Shown: positions 27,123-38,019, numbered from the stretch's first letter. The stretch: DNA of 64,000 bases from Rhodospirillaceae bacterium (GCA_002724635.1 PBPM01000031.1:1-64000); one strand, 5' to 3'. Made by a program: numbers and translations. Notes: generated from the letters alone by a model not told the origin.

Positions 27123-27260
27123 TGCCGGGAGCCACTAAGTCGGTCCGAAATTCCGCTACGCATGGAGTTCCTATATCGTCCGCCCTGAGCTAGTTTCGGG
27201 ATCTGATACATGTCACTCGGCCAAGCCGGGCTGGCCCCCGTGCGCAGGATTGGAGAGACC

Positions 27261-27821
27261 ATGGCCCGCACTCGCCATTATCTCATCACGCCTCTGGCCA
27301 CCGTCATACTGGTCGCAGCGAGCTGGCTCGGTGCGACCGCCGCGATGGCGGACGATCTGCCGGTGAAGTCCTTCTACGGGCATTTCCAAGGTTCAGGCGT
27401 CGCCGAGAACAGCGACTCTCTGTATTTCGGCGTTACCGTCCGCGATCTCGACGTGAAGATCGGCGCCGAGGGTACTGGCTTCTACGTCGAATGGACCAGC
27501 GTGATCCGCGGCGGCGGTGATCGGAATAACTCCGACATCCGCCGACGCACCCAGCGCATTAACTTCACGCCGGGCGACACGGCCAACTTCTTCAATGCGG
27601 TCGGCCGCCAAGACCCGCGCGGCAAGGGGCTCACCTGGGCGCAGATCGAGAAGCAGACCCTGTCGGTCTACGTGATGCAAATCACCGAGGCGGGCGGCTA
27701 TGTGATCCAGACCTACAAACGAACACTTAAAGGTACCGGCATGCACCTCAAGTTGATCAATGTCGCCAACGGCGAGCCGCAACGCGAGGTCGATGCTCGG
27801 CTCGTCAAGGTCGGGAACTAG
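27261..27821 (+). CDS. Secreted protein of unknown function, intact copy of a tandem pair
   Basis: 186 residues from the ATG at 27261, with GGAGAG seven bases upstream; an ATG at 27210 is less likely. A signal peptide of about 29 residues ends ATAAMADD. The mature part looks all-beta, opening with SFYGHFQGSGVAE and repeating short strands (LYFGVTVRDLDVKI, GFYVEWTSVIRGG, LSVYVMQITEAGGYVIQTY). The FxGxxxGxG opening recalls lipocalin-like barrels, inference only. I do not recognise the family. A related, broken copy follows 30 nt downstream. Confidence 0.75.
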   Translation: MARTRHYLITPLATVILVAASWLGATAAMADDLPVKSFYGHFQGSGVAENSDSLYFGVTVRDLDVKIGAEGTGFYVEWTSVIRGGGDRNNSDIRRRTQRINFTPGDTANFFNAVGRQDPRGKGLTWAQIEKQTLSVYVMQITEAGGYVIQTYKRTLKGTGMHLKLINVANGEPQREVDARLVKVGN

Positions 27822-27851
27822 ACCACACGAAGATCAGAGGTCAGACCCGGT

Positions 27852-28445
27852 ATGAGCTTACGAGTATATTTTCTAAAGGCGGCACGTACCGCGATGACAG
27901 GGCTGGCCATACTGGTCGCAACCGCGGCGCTGACCAGCACCGCTCAGGCCACGGAGGCTATAGAGAAATTCTTCGTCAACCATGTGGGCGCGGGCACCGC
28001 AATCTTCACCGTCGAATACCACCGGGAAGTGCGTGACCTCGACGTCACCGTCGAGCGCTACAAGAATGAGGACTTCACCCTGACTTGGATTACTGCCATC
28101 CGCTACGCGGATGCGGGCTAGGTCGGCGACGGGGTCAAGCGGCGAGAGGTTTCGGAGAGCTTGATGCAAGTCTAAAACAAGGAAAACGTCTTCATCATGT
28201 TGCTCGAGAATCCTGTTCCAGAAGTCGGAAATGCCCAACCCCTTCGCGGCGAAAACGCCCGCTGGGCGGGGATCGACGGCGTTACGATGGTGGTCTACTC
28301 GCTCGCCACCAGTGAGGCAGGCGGCCCGGAGCTGCAGATCTACCAGCGAGTGCTCACCGACAAGGGCATGACCATCACCTTTAAGCGGCTGTAAAACGAA
28401 GAGGTGAAAGTCCCCATGTTGGGCGAACTGGTGCACACTGAATAG
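27852..28445 (+). pseudogene. Decayed second copy of the secreted protein, three in-frame stops
   Basis: The same reading frame runs from an ATG at 27852 to a TAG at 28443 and would give about 197 residues, close to its neighbour's length. It opens with an intact signal peptide (AILVATAALTSTAQA) and matches the upstream protein in EVRDLDVTVER, TWITAIRY and LQIYQRVLTDKGMTITFK. It is interrupted by TAG at 28119, TAA at 28173 and TAA at 28392. No frameshift is needed. All three codons are one C-to-T change from a Gln codon. The N-terminal 89 residues could still be made. Confidence 0.7.
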
Positions 28446-28448
28446 GAC

Positions 28449-29756
28449 CTACATGCCGCCGAACAGACGTCGGAGCCCACGCCAATGCATTCGCCACTTC
28501 AACTTCGCGACACAGGCCGCGTGGTCAGGCCGGAAGTCACGGATCATCCACCAGTTCTCGACCGCGGCCAGATGCCGGCCGATATCCGGCCCCTCGACAA
28601 CCCCGAGGGCTCGCACATCCGACCCTTTAAGCGGAAACGCCGGGACCGGCCAGACCTCGGGGAACCGCAGCAGCTCCAGCCAGTCGACTTCCGGCGAGAC
28701 CTCGAAATCCGAACACTCGGCAGCGGCTGACTCCGCTCGGGCCCAGCTCAGAATGACTGCGTCCTGCCATGCTTCGACCCCCAACGCGTAGAGCCTAAGC
28801 TTCCGCGTGTGGGGATAGAGCTTCGGCGTCATGCCAGGCGGGCTCGCCGCCATCGACTTTAGTCGCGCTCCTTCGGCCTTCGACAGATTCAGCCGCGTCG
28901 CCGCTGCCGCGGCAACGTCTGGATCGGGCGTCAGCATGGCCAGGCGGCGCAGCGGGTCGCGCATGTCGAGCGCATCCTCGCGCGCAACAATGAAGGGGAG
29001 TGTGAAGCCGACCTCGGGTCTGGTTTCGGCCGGAAAGAGCGCCTGAAAAAGGTCAATATATTCGATATGTTTCCGCATCCAGCCGGTCGCAGGCGTCATC
29101 AGGATCTTAAATAGTTCCTCGCGGACGCGTTCGCCCGAGAGATTCAAGAGCTGATCAAGTTGTTGTCGGCATGCCGCCAGGCCCGGTGCGTCGAGGGCAG
29201 GCAAATCGAACTGCGCGTGGAATCGGAAGAAGCGCAGGATGCGTAGTGCGTCCTCTTCGATACGCGCTTTGGGGTCGCCGATGAACCGGACCTGCGGCGC
29301 CTGCACGTCTGGAATACCGCCGAGCGGATCGAAGAGGTTGCCGTCAAGATCTGCATAGAGCGCGTTTATGGTGAAGTCGCGCCGCGACGCATCGGCCGTC
29401 CAGTCGTCGGTGTAGGCGACGGTCGCGTGGCGGCCGTCGGTCTCCACATCGACCCGCAGGGTCGTGATCTGGAACAGCTTCCGGCCGAACCGGGCAACCA
29501 CGGTGCCGTGCGCGATGCCAATCTGGAGTAAGTTGATTCCCGCGGCTGCGAGCCGGGCCGTAACTATGTGGGGGGGATGGACCGTCGCCAGATCGACATC
29601 CACCACCGGGCGATCCATCAGTGCGTCGCGGACACATCCGCCGACGCACAACAAGGCCGGCTCCGGATCGCCGGACGCCTGCAGCGCCGCGAAGATGGCC
29701 CGCAAATCGCGATCCGCCATCCATTCCTGCTGTTCGATCATGCGGCTGGGAGTCAT
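28449..29756 (-). CDS. cca: CCA tRNA nucleotidyltransferase / poly(A) polymerase family
   Basis: Class II nucleotidyltransferase of 435 residues that adds or repairs the CCA end of tRNAs. The catalytic head shows LCVGGCVRDALM, the metal-binding pair in VVDVDLAT, and RRDFTINALYADLDG. The RNA-binding neck has RIEEDALRILRFFRFHAQF. The 3' end is 3 bp from the converging pseudogene. The only tRNA in the window encodes its own CCA, so repair is the likely main task. It lies downstream of a NUDIX and a DUF1285 gene on one strand. Confidence 0.93.
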   Translation of the reverse strand: MTPSRMIEQQEWMADRDLRAIFAALQASGDPEPALLCVGGCVRDALMDRPVVDVDLATVHPPHIVTARLAAAGINLLQIGIAHGTVVARFGRKLFQITTLRVDVETDGRHATVAYTDDWTADASRRDFTINALYADLDGNLFDPLGGIPDVQAPQVRFIGDPKARIEEDALRILRFFRFHAQFDLPALDAPGLAACRQQLDQLLNLSGERVREELFKILMTPATGWMRKHIEYIDLFQALFPAETRPEVGFTLPFIVAREDALDMRDPLRRLAMLTPDPDVAAAAATRLNLSKAEGARLKSMAASPPGMTPKLYPHTRKLRLYALGVEAWQDAVILSWARAESAAAECSDFEVSPEVDWLELLRFPEVWPVPAFPLKGSDVRALGVVEGPDIGRHLAAVENWWMIRDFRPDHAACVAKLKWRMHWRGLRRLFGGM

Positions 29757-29805
29757 GTTTTTCCGGCGCCGCCGGGCGTGCCCGACGCTGTCTTGCGACC
29801 GGTGA

Positions 29806-30516
29806 CTAGCGCCAGCGCGCCGTCTGGCCGGTCAGAACCTCATAAAGATTTACGAGCATACCCGCGGTCGCTCCCCAAATGTATCGGTCATCGAAGGGCA
29901 ACACATAGAAATAGCGACGCTTGCCCTGAAAAACCCGGCTTTGGCGCTCGTGATTAGCGGGGTCGAGGATGAAGGCCAGCGGCACCTCGAAGACGTCCGC
30001 GACCTCACCGGGCTCGCAGACCAGATCGAAGCCGGGCTCGACGAGGCCAACCACGGGCGTGATCTCAAAACCTGTGCGGACCTCGTAGGTATCCAGCCGG
30101 CCGACCAGTTCGACCGACGTCAGTGGCAGTCCGACCTCCTCGTTCGCCTCGCGCAACGCGGCGGCTTCGGGACTCGCGTCTTCGGGGTCGATCCGCCCGC
30201 CGGGAAAGCTAATCTGTCCGGCATGGGCGCGCAAATCGGCTGCGCGCTCGGTCAGGAGCACCGTGATCCGGTCGCCGTGATCGAGCAAAGGCACTAGGAC
30301 GGCCGCCGGAGTCAGCGGCGGCTTCGGCCGCATGCCGATCTCGTTCAGGTCATGATCACCGCGCCGCTTTGCGGGCAGCTCACCCGGTTCCGCATCGGAA
30401 TCGTAGTGCAGCATCTGCGTGACGGCCGCACCGCTGCTGCGTCGGACATCGAGATGGGACTGGGTCTCACGGATACGCGCGGTAATCTGTTCGCGGTCAG
30501 GCACTGCCGGGCTCAT
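29806..30516 (-). CDS. NUDIX hydrolase, CoA pyrophosphatase type
   Basis: 236 residues from the ATG at 30516, which overlaps the DUF1285 stop by four bases. The Nudix box is complete: GGRIDPEDASPEAAALREAN followed by EEVGL. Upstream, ISFPGGRID and the TERAADLRAHAGQ stretch match the CoA-diphosphatase subgroup (UPF0035). It would hydrolyse CoA or its oxidised and acyl derivatives. It sits between the DUF1285 gene and cca. Confidence 0.88.
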   Translation of the reverse strand: MSPAVPDREQITARIRETQSHLDVRRSSGAAVTQMLHYDSDAEPGELPAKRRGDHDLNEIGMRPKPPLTPAAVLVPLLDHGDRITVLLTERAADLRAHAGQISFPGGRIDPEDASPEAAALREANEEVGLPLTSVELVGRLDTYEVRTGFEITPVVGLVEPGFDLVCEPGEVADVFEVPLAFILDPANHERQSRVFQGKRRYFYVLPFDDRYIWGATAGMLVNLYEVLTGQTARWR

Positions 30517-31097
30517 GATTTCGCTTGTTCTCCCGTCGATCCCTCGCCCGCCTCGAGCGCAAAGAACATTCCTTCGCTCCACACCCCGAACAGACCTGTG
30601 CCGGGGTCTTCCACCGCGAGCTCGGCAAGCTGGTAATAGACCGCGCGGGTCAACAGGGCCTCGAGCCCATCGCGCACATGGACATAGGGTGACGGTTCGC
30701 CGGTCGATTCGTCGAACAACACCCGCAGCGAATGTTCCGGACCCGCCATCACCATTTCGTCAAGATTGGTGCGGAATATGAGCTGTTGGTCGCAGCCCGC
30801 ACCGGTCGCGTCGAGCTCGACGGCGGTGAAGGGCGCGTCATCCACGTCGATGCGCCCGCGTTCGACCGGTGTCTCGAGCCAGTACTGGCCGTCGGCGTCG
30901 CGCTTGAGCACTGATGAAAACAGCGTGACCAGTGGTTTACGGCCTATGGGGGAGCCGCGATAATGCCAAGTCCCGTCGCGCGCAATGCGCATGTCGAAGT
31001 GGCCGCAATCGATCGGCTCGCGCCGGGACGAACCTTTGGCGCGGGACTTCTCGATCCGTTCGAACAGGCCTTGAGGATTGTTGTTGTTAGAGCCCAT
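30513..31097 (-). CDS. DUF1285 domain-containing protein
   Basis: 194-residue protein with the DUF1285 core: CGHFDMRIARDGTWHYRGSP, VTLFSSVLKRDADGQYWLET, and the closing YVHVRDGLEALLTRAVYYQL. No signal peptide or membrane segment. Function unknown. The ATG at 31097 is preferred to a TTG at 31106. It is divergent from the MoxR operon across 35 bp, so control regions overlap. Confidence 0.85.
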   Translation of the reverse strand: MGSNNNNPQGLFERIEKSRAKGSSRREPIDCGHFDMRIARDGTWHYRGSPIGRKPLVTLFSSVLKRDADGQYWLETPVERGRIDVDDAPFTAVELDATGAGCDQQLIFRTNLDEMVMAGPEHSLRVLFDESTGEPSPYVHVRDGLEALLTRAVYYQLAELAVEDPGTGLFGVWSEGMFFALEAGEGSTGEQAKS

Positions 31098-31132
31098 GGT
31101 TCGCAAACAGTAGCACTGGCGGGAGAAAAGTG

Positions 31133-32152
<1,020 letters not shown>

Positions 32153-32197
32153 GCCACGCCGTGACTCGCTCCAGGGTCATTCGGATGCGTGCCTGAG

Positions 32198-33097
32198 ATG
32201 GCGCCCGGTCCCAACACGGCGACCCGCCGCGACGCCGAGGAGATCGCGGCCACCTTCCCGCCGTTGCTGGCGGCCGCAGACCGGGTGGCATCGACGGTCG
32301 CTCAGGGCGTGCATGGCCGCCGCCGGGTCGGTCAGGGAGAGACCTTCTGGCAGTATCGGCGTTTCGCCTTCGGCGACAGCCCGTCCGACATCGACTGGCG
32401 ACGCTCGGCGCGCTCGGATCGACTCTATGTCCGCCAGACCGAATGGGACGCCGCCCAGAGCATCTGGCTATGGCCGGACCTGACGGCCTCGATGCGCTAC
32501 GCCTCGCGCCTTGACCTGCCCAAGAAACAGGATCGCGTGGCCGTCCTGTCGCTGGCCCTAGCATCGCTCCTCACTCGCGGCGGCGAGCGGATCGCACTGC
32601 TCGACCGACCGGAGCCACCGGAAACCGGGCGCGCCGTTCTCGACCGGATCGCGATGGCCGTGATGCACAAGATAGCCGGCGCGCCGCAAGACTACGACGT
32701 GCCGCAGGTTCCGGCGCTGCCGCGCTACGCAAACGTAGTCCTGATCAGCGATTTCATGGTCGATCGTGATGCCCTTATGACGTTCCTGCGCGACATGGCC
32801 GCTCGAGGCGTTCGTGGCCATCTGCTGCAGGTCCTCGACCCCAGCGAGGCACGGCTCCCGTTCCGCGGCCGCACGTGGTTCCGCGGGCTCGAGACCGAGG
32901 GCGAGCTGCTGGTCAGGCGGGCGGAGTCCCTGCATGACGGTTATATGGCACGCCTCGACGCGCTGCAGACATCACTCGCCACCTTCGCCCAACAGGCCGG
33001 ATGGTCCTTCGCCATCCACCGAACCGACGCCCCGCCGGAGCCCGCCTTGCTGAGCCTATTCATGGCGATGGCCGACCGACAGGCGGCGGGAGGCTGA
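32198..33097 (+). CDS. DUF58 domain-containing protein
   Basis: 299-residue DUF58 protein, often partnered with MoxR. The signature is GETFWQYRRFAFGDSPSDID followed by WRRSARSDRLYVRQTEWD. The rest folds like a von Willebrand A domain (SIWLWPDLTASMRY, NVVLISDFMVDRDALMTFL). No membrane segments precede the domain, unlike many DUF58 proteins. Start: ATG 32198, with GTG 32189 possible; neither has a strong ribosome-binding site. Exact role unknown. Confidence 0.88.
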   Translation: MAPGPNTATRRDAEEIAATFPPLLAAADRVASTVAQGVHGRRRVGQGETFWQYRRFAFGDSPSDIDWRRSARSDRLYVRQTEWDAAQSIWLWPDLTASMRYASRLDLPKKQDRVAVLSLALASLLTRGGERIALLDRPEPPETGRAVLDRIAMAVMHKIAGAPQDYDVPQVPALPRYANVVLISDFMVDRDALMTFLRDMAARGVRGHLLQVLDPSEARLPFRGRTWFRGLETEGELLVRRAESLHDGYMARLDALQTSLATFAQQAGWSFAIHRTDAPPEPALLSLFMAMADRQAAGG

Positions 33098-33103
33098 GCC
33101 GCG

Positions 33104-35839
33104 ATGCTGAGCATCGGCTCACTCTCCTTTGCCATGCCCTGGCTGCTAACGGCGCTGGCAGCACTGCCGGTCCTGTGGTCGTTGCTCCGGGCCGTGCCGC
33201 CCGCCCCAGCCCGGGTCGCCTTCCCGTCCATCCGGCTACTGATGGGGTTGCCGCAGCACGAGGAGACCCCGCACCGCACACCTTGGTGGCTGCTCGCCCT
33301 TCGCCTTGTCCTAACTGCGCTCGTCATCCTGGCGCTCGCCCATCCCGTTCTCGACCCCAGTCGCGTGCTGCGCACTAGTGGACCGCTGGTCATAGTCATC
33401 GACAACGGATGGAGCGCCGGCGACGACTGGCCCGCGCGCCGCGAAGCGGCGGCTGCTCTGATCGACGAGGCCGCCCGCGAAAACCGCGCCGTCTACATCG
33501 CGACGACCGCACGCGGCGCGGCGCGCACCGGCACCCCCCTGCGTCCAATGTCCGCGGCCGAGGCACGCGATCGTCTGCGCACGATCGTGCCGGTGCCCTG
33601 GACGGCAGACCATGAACACGTGCGCACCCGGATCGAGGCCTCGGACCTCGACGGCCCCGCCAACGCCGTCTGGCTGGCGAGCGGCCTCGAAGACCCGGAG
33701 GCGGCCACGGCCCCGCTCGCACGCGCGCTACAGGACCTCGGCGCGCTTCGCTTCGTGCACCCGGCACCCGGCGATTATCCCCTGATGATCACGGCGAGCG
33801 AGAACACATCCGACGGCGTCCGGATTCGCGTGACACGCGTCGACAAGGCGGGCATGCGCAGCGCGGCGCTCGTCGCGACGGACGAAACTGGCCGGCTACT
33901 CGGCCGCGGGGCCTTCGAATTCGAAGACGGGGTAGAACTTGTCGATGTACCCCTGAGCATGCCGAGCGAGCTACGGAACCGCATCGCGCGGATCGGCATC
34001 GAGAATGCCAGCCATGCGGGAGCGATCATGCTGTTCGACGAAAGCCTGCGGCGACGGCCTGTCGGCATTGTTTCGGGCGACACCGCCCAAGTAGACCAGC
34101 CGCTGATCGGCAACGCCTTCTATCTGAACCGCGCGCTCGAACCCTTCGCCGAAGTGCGCAACGGCACCGTCGAGACTCTGCTGGAACGACAGCTCGCCGT
34201 GATGATCCTGTCGGACATCGGCAACTTAACCAAGTCCGAGATTTCCCGGCTCGACGCCTGGATCGACGACGGCGGCGTCCTAGTACGCTTCGCCGGACCC
34301 AACCTCGCCGACGGCAGCGATCGCCTGCTGCCCGTCGATCTGCGTCGCGGCGGACGCGTATTCGGTGGCGTCATGAGCTGGGGCCGGCCCTCGCGCCTGG
34401 CGCCGTTCGATGCGACATCTCCCTTCGCCGGACTGGAACCATCTGACGATGTGGTCATCCGCCGTCAGGTCCTAGCCCAGCCCTCGCCCGAGCTGGCGGC
34501 AAAAATCTGGGGTCGGCTGCATGACGGCACGCCGCTGGTCACGGGCGAACCACGCGGCGACGGCTGGCTCGTCTTGTTCCACACCACGGCCAACGCCGAA
34601 TGGTCATCGCTGGCGCTCTCCGGCCTGTATGTCGACATGCTACGGCGCCTCGTCGCGCTCAGCCACGGCGTGGCCCCAGAGGCCAATGCCATCCGTCCGC
34701 TGCCGCCTCTGGCGACATTGGACGGCTTCGGCCGTCTGGCCAAACCACCCGCCACCAGTCGTCCACTTCCGGCCGGACCCAACGCCGACGTCGGCCCGGG
34801 ACCGCAGACACCACCGGGGTTCTACGGCGGCACCCAGTCGCGCCGCGCGATCAATCTCGGCCCACACCTCGCGCCAGAGATTTTTGACGCCCATGCGCCC
34901 GGCGTCGAGAACGTCACCTACGGCCCGACCCAGCAGCGCGACCTGCGGGTCTGGCTCCTGGTCGCGGCCTTCATGCTGCTACTCGTCGATTTTATCGTAT
35001 CCCTGGTTCTGCGTGGCCTGACTCCACGACTGTCGCGTGGCGCCACTACGGTCGCGATCTGCCTTACCTTGGCCGGGGGCATACTCACAGCCGGCACGAC
35101 CTCGGGCTGGGCCCAGTCGAGTGACCAGTTCGCCCTTGAGGCGACCAGAGACACGCGGCTGGCCTACGTGATGACCGGCGACACAAAGGTCGACGAAACC
35201 AGCCGCGCCGGCCTCGCCGGATTGGGACAGATACTCGCGCGGCGAACATCGGTCGTACCGGGTGCGCCCGTGGGCCTCGATGTCGAACGCGACGAGCTGG
35301 CCTTCTTCCCTCTGATCTACTGGCCGATGACCGATCGCCAGGCACCGCTGTCGGATGCGGCGCAGGCACGCATCAACGCCTTCATGCGAAACGGCGGAAC
35401 CGTCCTGTTTGACACGCGCGACCAGAATCTTTCAGGCATCGGCGGCGTAGGCTCCGGCACCCAGACCCTGCGCAGCCTGGTGCAGGGGCTCGATATCCCG
35501 GCCCTGCTCGAAGTTCCCGCCGGGCATGTGCTGACCAAGGCCTTCTACCTACTGCATCAGTTCCCTGGGCGCTGGGAAGGCGGACGGCTCTTCGTCCAGC
35601 AACCCGACGAACGGGTGAACGACGGCGTCTCCTCGGTGATCATTGGCGCGAATGATTTCGCCGCCGCATGGGCGATCGATCAGACCGGTCGACCGATGTT
35701 TCCGGTGGTGCCGGGCAGCGCCCGACAGCGCGAGCTGGCCTTCCGTTTCGGCGTCAACCTCGTGATGTACGCGCTCACCGGCAACTACAAGGCCGACCAA
35801 GTGCACGTAGACGAGATACTCGAGCGGCTAGGACAATAG
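33104..35839 (+). CDS. BatA-like and DUF4159 membrane protein
   Basis: 911 residues. The N-terminal 90 form a BatA/aerotolerance-type double membrane segment (SFAMPWLLTALAALPVLWSL and LRLVLTALVILALAHPVLDP). A vWA-like periplasmic or cytoplasmic region follows, then two membrane helices near residues 614-665 (VWLLVAAFMLLLVDFIVSLV), and a C-terminal DUF4159 domain from about 680. DUF4159 resembles glutamine-amidotransferase-like folds; GGTVLFDTRDQ is typical. Third gene of the MoxR operon; anchors the system in the inner membrane. Confidence 0.88.
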   Translation: MLSIGSLSFAMPWLLTALAALPVLWSLLRAVPPAPARVAFPSIRLLMGLPQHEETPHRTPWWLLALRLVLTALVILALAHPVLDPSRVLRTSGPLVIVIDNGWSAGDDWPARREAAAALIDEAARENRAVYIATTARGAARTGTPLRPMSAAEARDRLRTIVPVPWTADHEHVRTRIEASDLDGPANAVWLASGLEDPEAATAPLARALQDLGALRFVHPAPGDYPLMITASENTSDGVRIRVTRVDKAGMRSAALVATDETGRLLGRGAFEFEDGVELVDVPLSMPSELRNRIARIGIENASHAGAIMLFDESLRRRPVGIVSGDTAQVDQPLIGNAFYLNRALEPFAEVRNGTVETLLERQLAVMILSDIGNLTKSEISRLDAWIDDGGVLVRFAGPNLADGSDRLLPVDLRRGGRVFGGVMSWGRPSRLAPFDATSPFAGLEPSDDVVIRRQVLAQPSPELAAKIWGRLHDGTPLVTGEPRGDGWLVLFHTTANAEWSSLALSGLYVDMLRRLVALSHGVAPEANAIRPLPPLATLDGFGRLAKPPATSRPLPAGPNADVGPGPQTPPGFYGGTQSRRAINLGPHLAPEIFDAHAPGVENVTYGPTQQRDLRVWLLVAAFMLLLVDFIVSLVLRGLTPRLSRGATTVAICLTLAGGILTAGTTSGWAQSSDQFALEATRDTRLAYVMTGDTKVDETSRAGLAGLGQILARRTSVVPGAPVGLDVERDELAFFPLIYWPMTDRQAPLSDAAQARINAFMRNGGTVLFDTRDQNLSGIGGVGSGTQTLRSLVQGLDIPALLEVPAGHVLTKAFYLLHQFPGRWEGGRLFVQQPDERVNDGVSSVIIGANDFAAAWAIDQTGRPMFPVVPGSARQRELAFRFGVNLVMYALTGNYKADQVHVDEILERLGQ

Positions 35840-35841
35840 CG

Positions 35842-37971
35842 ATGGCTGCGTCCTCAATCATCTGGGACCCGCTGCTTCCGCTCGACACCCTGATCGCCAT
35901 GGTGGTCTTGGGCATGCTCATCATGCTAGCCGGTTTCTTCGCGCCGCGCCCTGGACTGCCGGCGCCCGGGGTGATCTGGCGAATCGCGGCGACCGCTGCA
36001 GTCCTAGCCGTGCTCGCGAACCCGTCGATAGTGATCGAGGACCGCACGCCGCTTTCGGACATCGGGCTGGTAGTCGTCGACCGTTCCCAGAGTCAGTCAA
36101 TCGGCGCGCGCAGCGCGAAGGCTGACGCAGCACTCGCCCGGATCACCGAATGGGCGGCGACCCAGCGCAACTTCGAGCTCCGGGTCGTCGAGGCGCCGGT
36201 CGCCAGAGACGCGGAGACGCCGGCGTCGGGTCCGCGTGACGGCACACATCTGTTCACGGCCCTAGACCGGTCGCTGATCGACATTCCACGCGACCGCTTC
36301 GCCGGCGCCGTCCTGATCACCGACGGACAGGTACACGATCTGCCCGAGAATATCCTTGGTCTCGACACCGGCGGACCGGTGCATACAATCCTTACCGGTG
36401 ACCGCGCGGCGGGTGACCGTAAACTCACCATCGTCGAGAGTCCCGGCTTCGGGATCGTCGGCGAGACGGTGCGCCTCACCCTGAGGATCGACGAACCCTT
36501 CGCGGTCCGCGCGCGCCAAGCGCAAGTCACGATCCGGCACAATGGTGCCCAAGACGGTCGTACAATCCTACTTCCGGTCGGGGTCGATCACGGCATCGAC
36601 CTGGTCGTTGACCGAGGCGGCACGAGCGTCTTCGAACTTTCAGTCGCGCCGGGCCGCGCAGAACTGACCCGGACTAACAACCGGGCGGTCGTCACCGTCA
36701 ACGGCATTCGCGACCGGCTGCGGGTGCTGCTCGTGTCGGGCGCCCCGCATCCCGGCGAACGCACATGGCGCAATCTGCTGAAGGCCGACCCGTCGGTCGA
36801 CCTCGTACATTTCACGATCCTGCGGCCGCCCGAAAAACAGGACGGCACGCCAGTGCGCGAGCTCAGCCTGATCGCATTTCCCTATCGCGAACTCTTCGAG
36901 GTCAAGCTCAACGATTTCGACCTGATCATCTTCGATCGCTACCGGCGCATGGGCGTACTGCCGTCGATCTACCTGCGCAACATCGCCAACTATGTAGAAT
37001 CCGGCGGTGCGCTGCTCGAGGCGACGGGACCCGAGGTCACGCCCGCCACCAGCCTTTACCGCACGGCGCTCGCGACCGTGCTGCCAAGTGAACCGACCGG
37101 CAGGGTGACCGACGCGCCCTTCGTCGCCAACGTCAACGAGGTCGGACGCCGGCACCCGGTGACGGCCAACCTTCCGGGCCTCGGCTCGGCCGACGACACA
37201 CCTGACTGGGGCCGCTGGTTCCGCCATGTCGACGCGCGACCCAAGTCCGGCACGGTGCTTATGGACGGGCCCGCGGGGCGCCCCCTCCTAATACTGGACC
37301 GGGTCGGCGAGGGCCGCGTCGGCCAGTTACTCAGCGATCACATCTGGCTGTGGGCGCGCGGCTTCGAGGGCGGCGGACCGCACAACGAATTGCTGCGCCG
37401 CCTCGCCCATTGGCTGATGAAGGAGCCCGAACTCGAGGAAGACCAGCTCACCGCCATGGTCCGTGGCGACGCAATTGAGATCGAACGGAGGAGCCTCGCG
37501 CCTGACCCGGCGCCCGTGACCGTGACCGGTCCGACCGGCGAAGTTAACTCGGTCACACTCGAGGAGACGGGCGATGGCCGCGCCGTCGGCAGCCTCACCG
37601 TCACCGAGACCGGCATCTACCGGCTCGACGACGGCAGCCGGACGGCAGTCGCCGGGGTCGGTATCATCAATCCGATAGAGTTTGCCGACGTGACCGCGAC
37701 GGATGAACTGCTGCGCCCCGTTGCCGCGGTGACCGGTGGCGGGGTAGCCTGGATGTCGGAATCCGGCCCGCCCGAATTGCGCCGCGTCCGGGCAGGCCGC
37801 GCGCTCAGTGACGGATCGACGCAGCAAAGCTCCGCACGCTGGGTCGCGTTCTTGCGGAACGACGCCACCGCCGTCGCGGGCGTGCGCGAGATGCCATTGC
37901 TCCAAGGCTTGATTCTGTTGCTTGCGATCGGCGCGTTCCTGGTCGCCGCGTGGCGTCGCGAGGGGCGGTAG
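35842..37971 (+). CDS. Large membrane protein of the MoxR operon
   Basis: 709 residues from the ATG at 35842, 2 nt after the previous stop. Two N-terminal helices (LIAMVVLGMLIMLAGFF; WRIAATAAVLAVLANP) and one at the C-terminus (LLQGLILLLAIGAFLVAAW) bracket a large soluble part. The vWA-like start DIGLVVVDRSQSQSIG has a degenerate metal site. Later, LRVLLVSGAPHPGERTWRNL and ESGGALLEATGPEV look amidotransferase-like. Equivalent proteins end MoxR-DUF58-DUF4159 operons in Alphaproteobacteria. No experimental function known to me. Confidence 0.85.
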   Translation: MAASSIIWDPLLPLDTLIAMVVLGMLIMLAGFFAPRPGLPAPGVIWRIAATAAVLAVLANPSIVIEDRTPLSDIGLVVVDRSQSQSIGARSAKADAALARITEWAATQRNFELRVVEAPVARDAETPASGPRDGTHLFTALDRSLIDIPRDRFAGAVLITDGQVHDLPENILGLDTGGPVHTILTGDRAAGDRKLTIVESPGFGIVGETVRLTLRIDEPFAVRARQAQVTIRHNGAQDGRTILLPVGVDHGIDLVVDRGGTSVFELSVAPGRAELTRTNNRAVVTVNGIRDRLRVLLVSGAPHPGERTWRNLLKADPSVDLVHFTILRPPEKQDGTPVRELSLIAFPYRELFEVKLNDFDLIIFDRYRRMGVLPSIYLRNIANYVESGGALLEATGPEVTPATSLYRTALATVLPSEPTGRVTDAPFVANVNEVGRRHPVTANLPGLGSADDTPDWGRWFRHVDARPKSGTVLMDGPAGRPLLILDRVGEGRVGQLLSDHIWLWARGFEGGGPHNELLRRLAHWLMKEPELEEDQLTAMVRGDAIEIERRSLAPDPAPVTVTGPTGEVNSVTLEETGDGRAVGSLTVTETGIYRLDDGSRTAVAGVGIINPIEFADVTATDELLRPVAAVTGGGVAWMSESGPPELRRVRAGRALSDGSTQQSSARWVAFLRNDATAVAGVREMPLLQGLILLLAIGAFLVAAWRREGR

Positions 37972-38004
37972 TGATATTGCTTGCGGGCCGATTAGCGAAA
38001 AACC

Positions 38005-38019
38005 GTTCGTTATTCGAAC
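38005..38019. repeat. Short inverted repeat upstream of the hydroquinone reductase gene
   Basis: GTTCG-TTATT-CGAAC, perfect 5-bp arms around 5 bases, 76 bp before the GTG start of the glutathionyl-hydroquinone reductase gene. It lies in the 124-bp gap after the MoxR operon and could be an operator. It is not a LexA box, whose half sites are direct repeats in this class. Confidence 0.35.

Noticed and set aside
27852-28445. Stop-codon recoding (TAA/TAG read as Gln) in the second secreted paralog
   Set aside because: All other genes in the window use TAA and TAG as ordinary stops at expected ends, so a reassigned code is not credible; decay of one gene is simpler.
38005-38019. GTTCG-N5-CGAAC as a second LexA box
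   Set aside because: The alphaproteobacterial box is a direct repeat GTTC-N7-GTTC; this one is inverted and precedes genes not linked to SOS.
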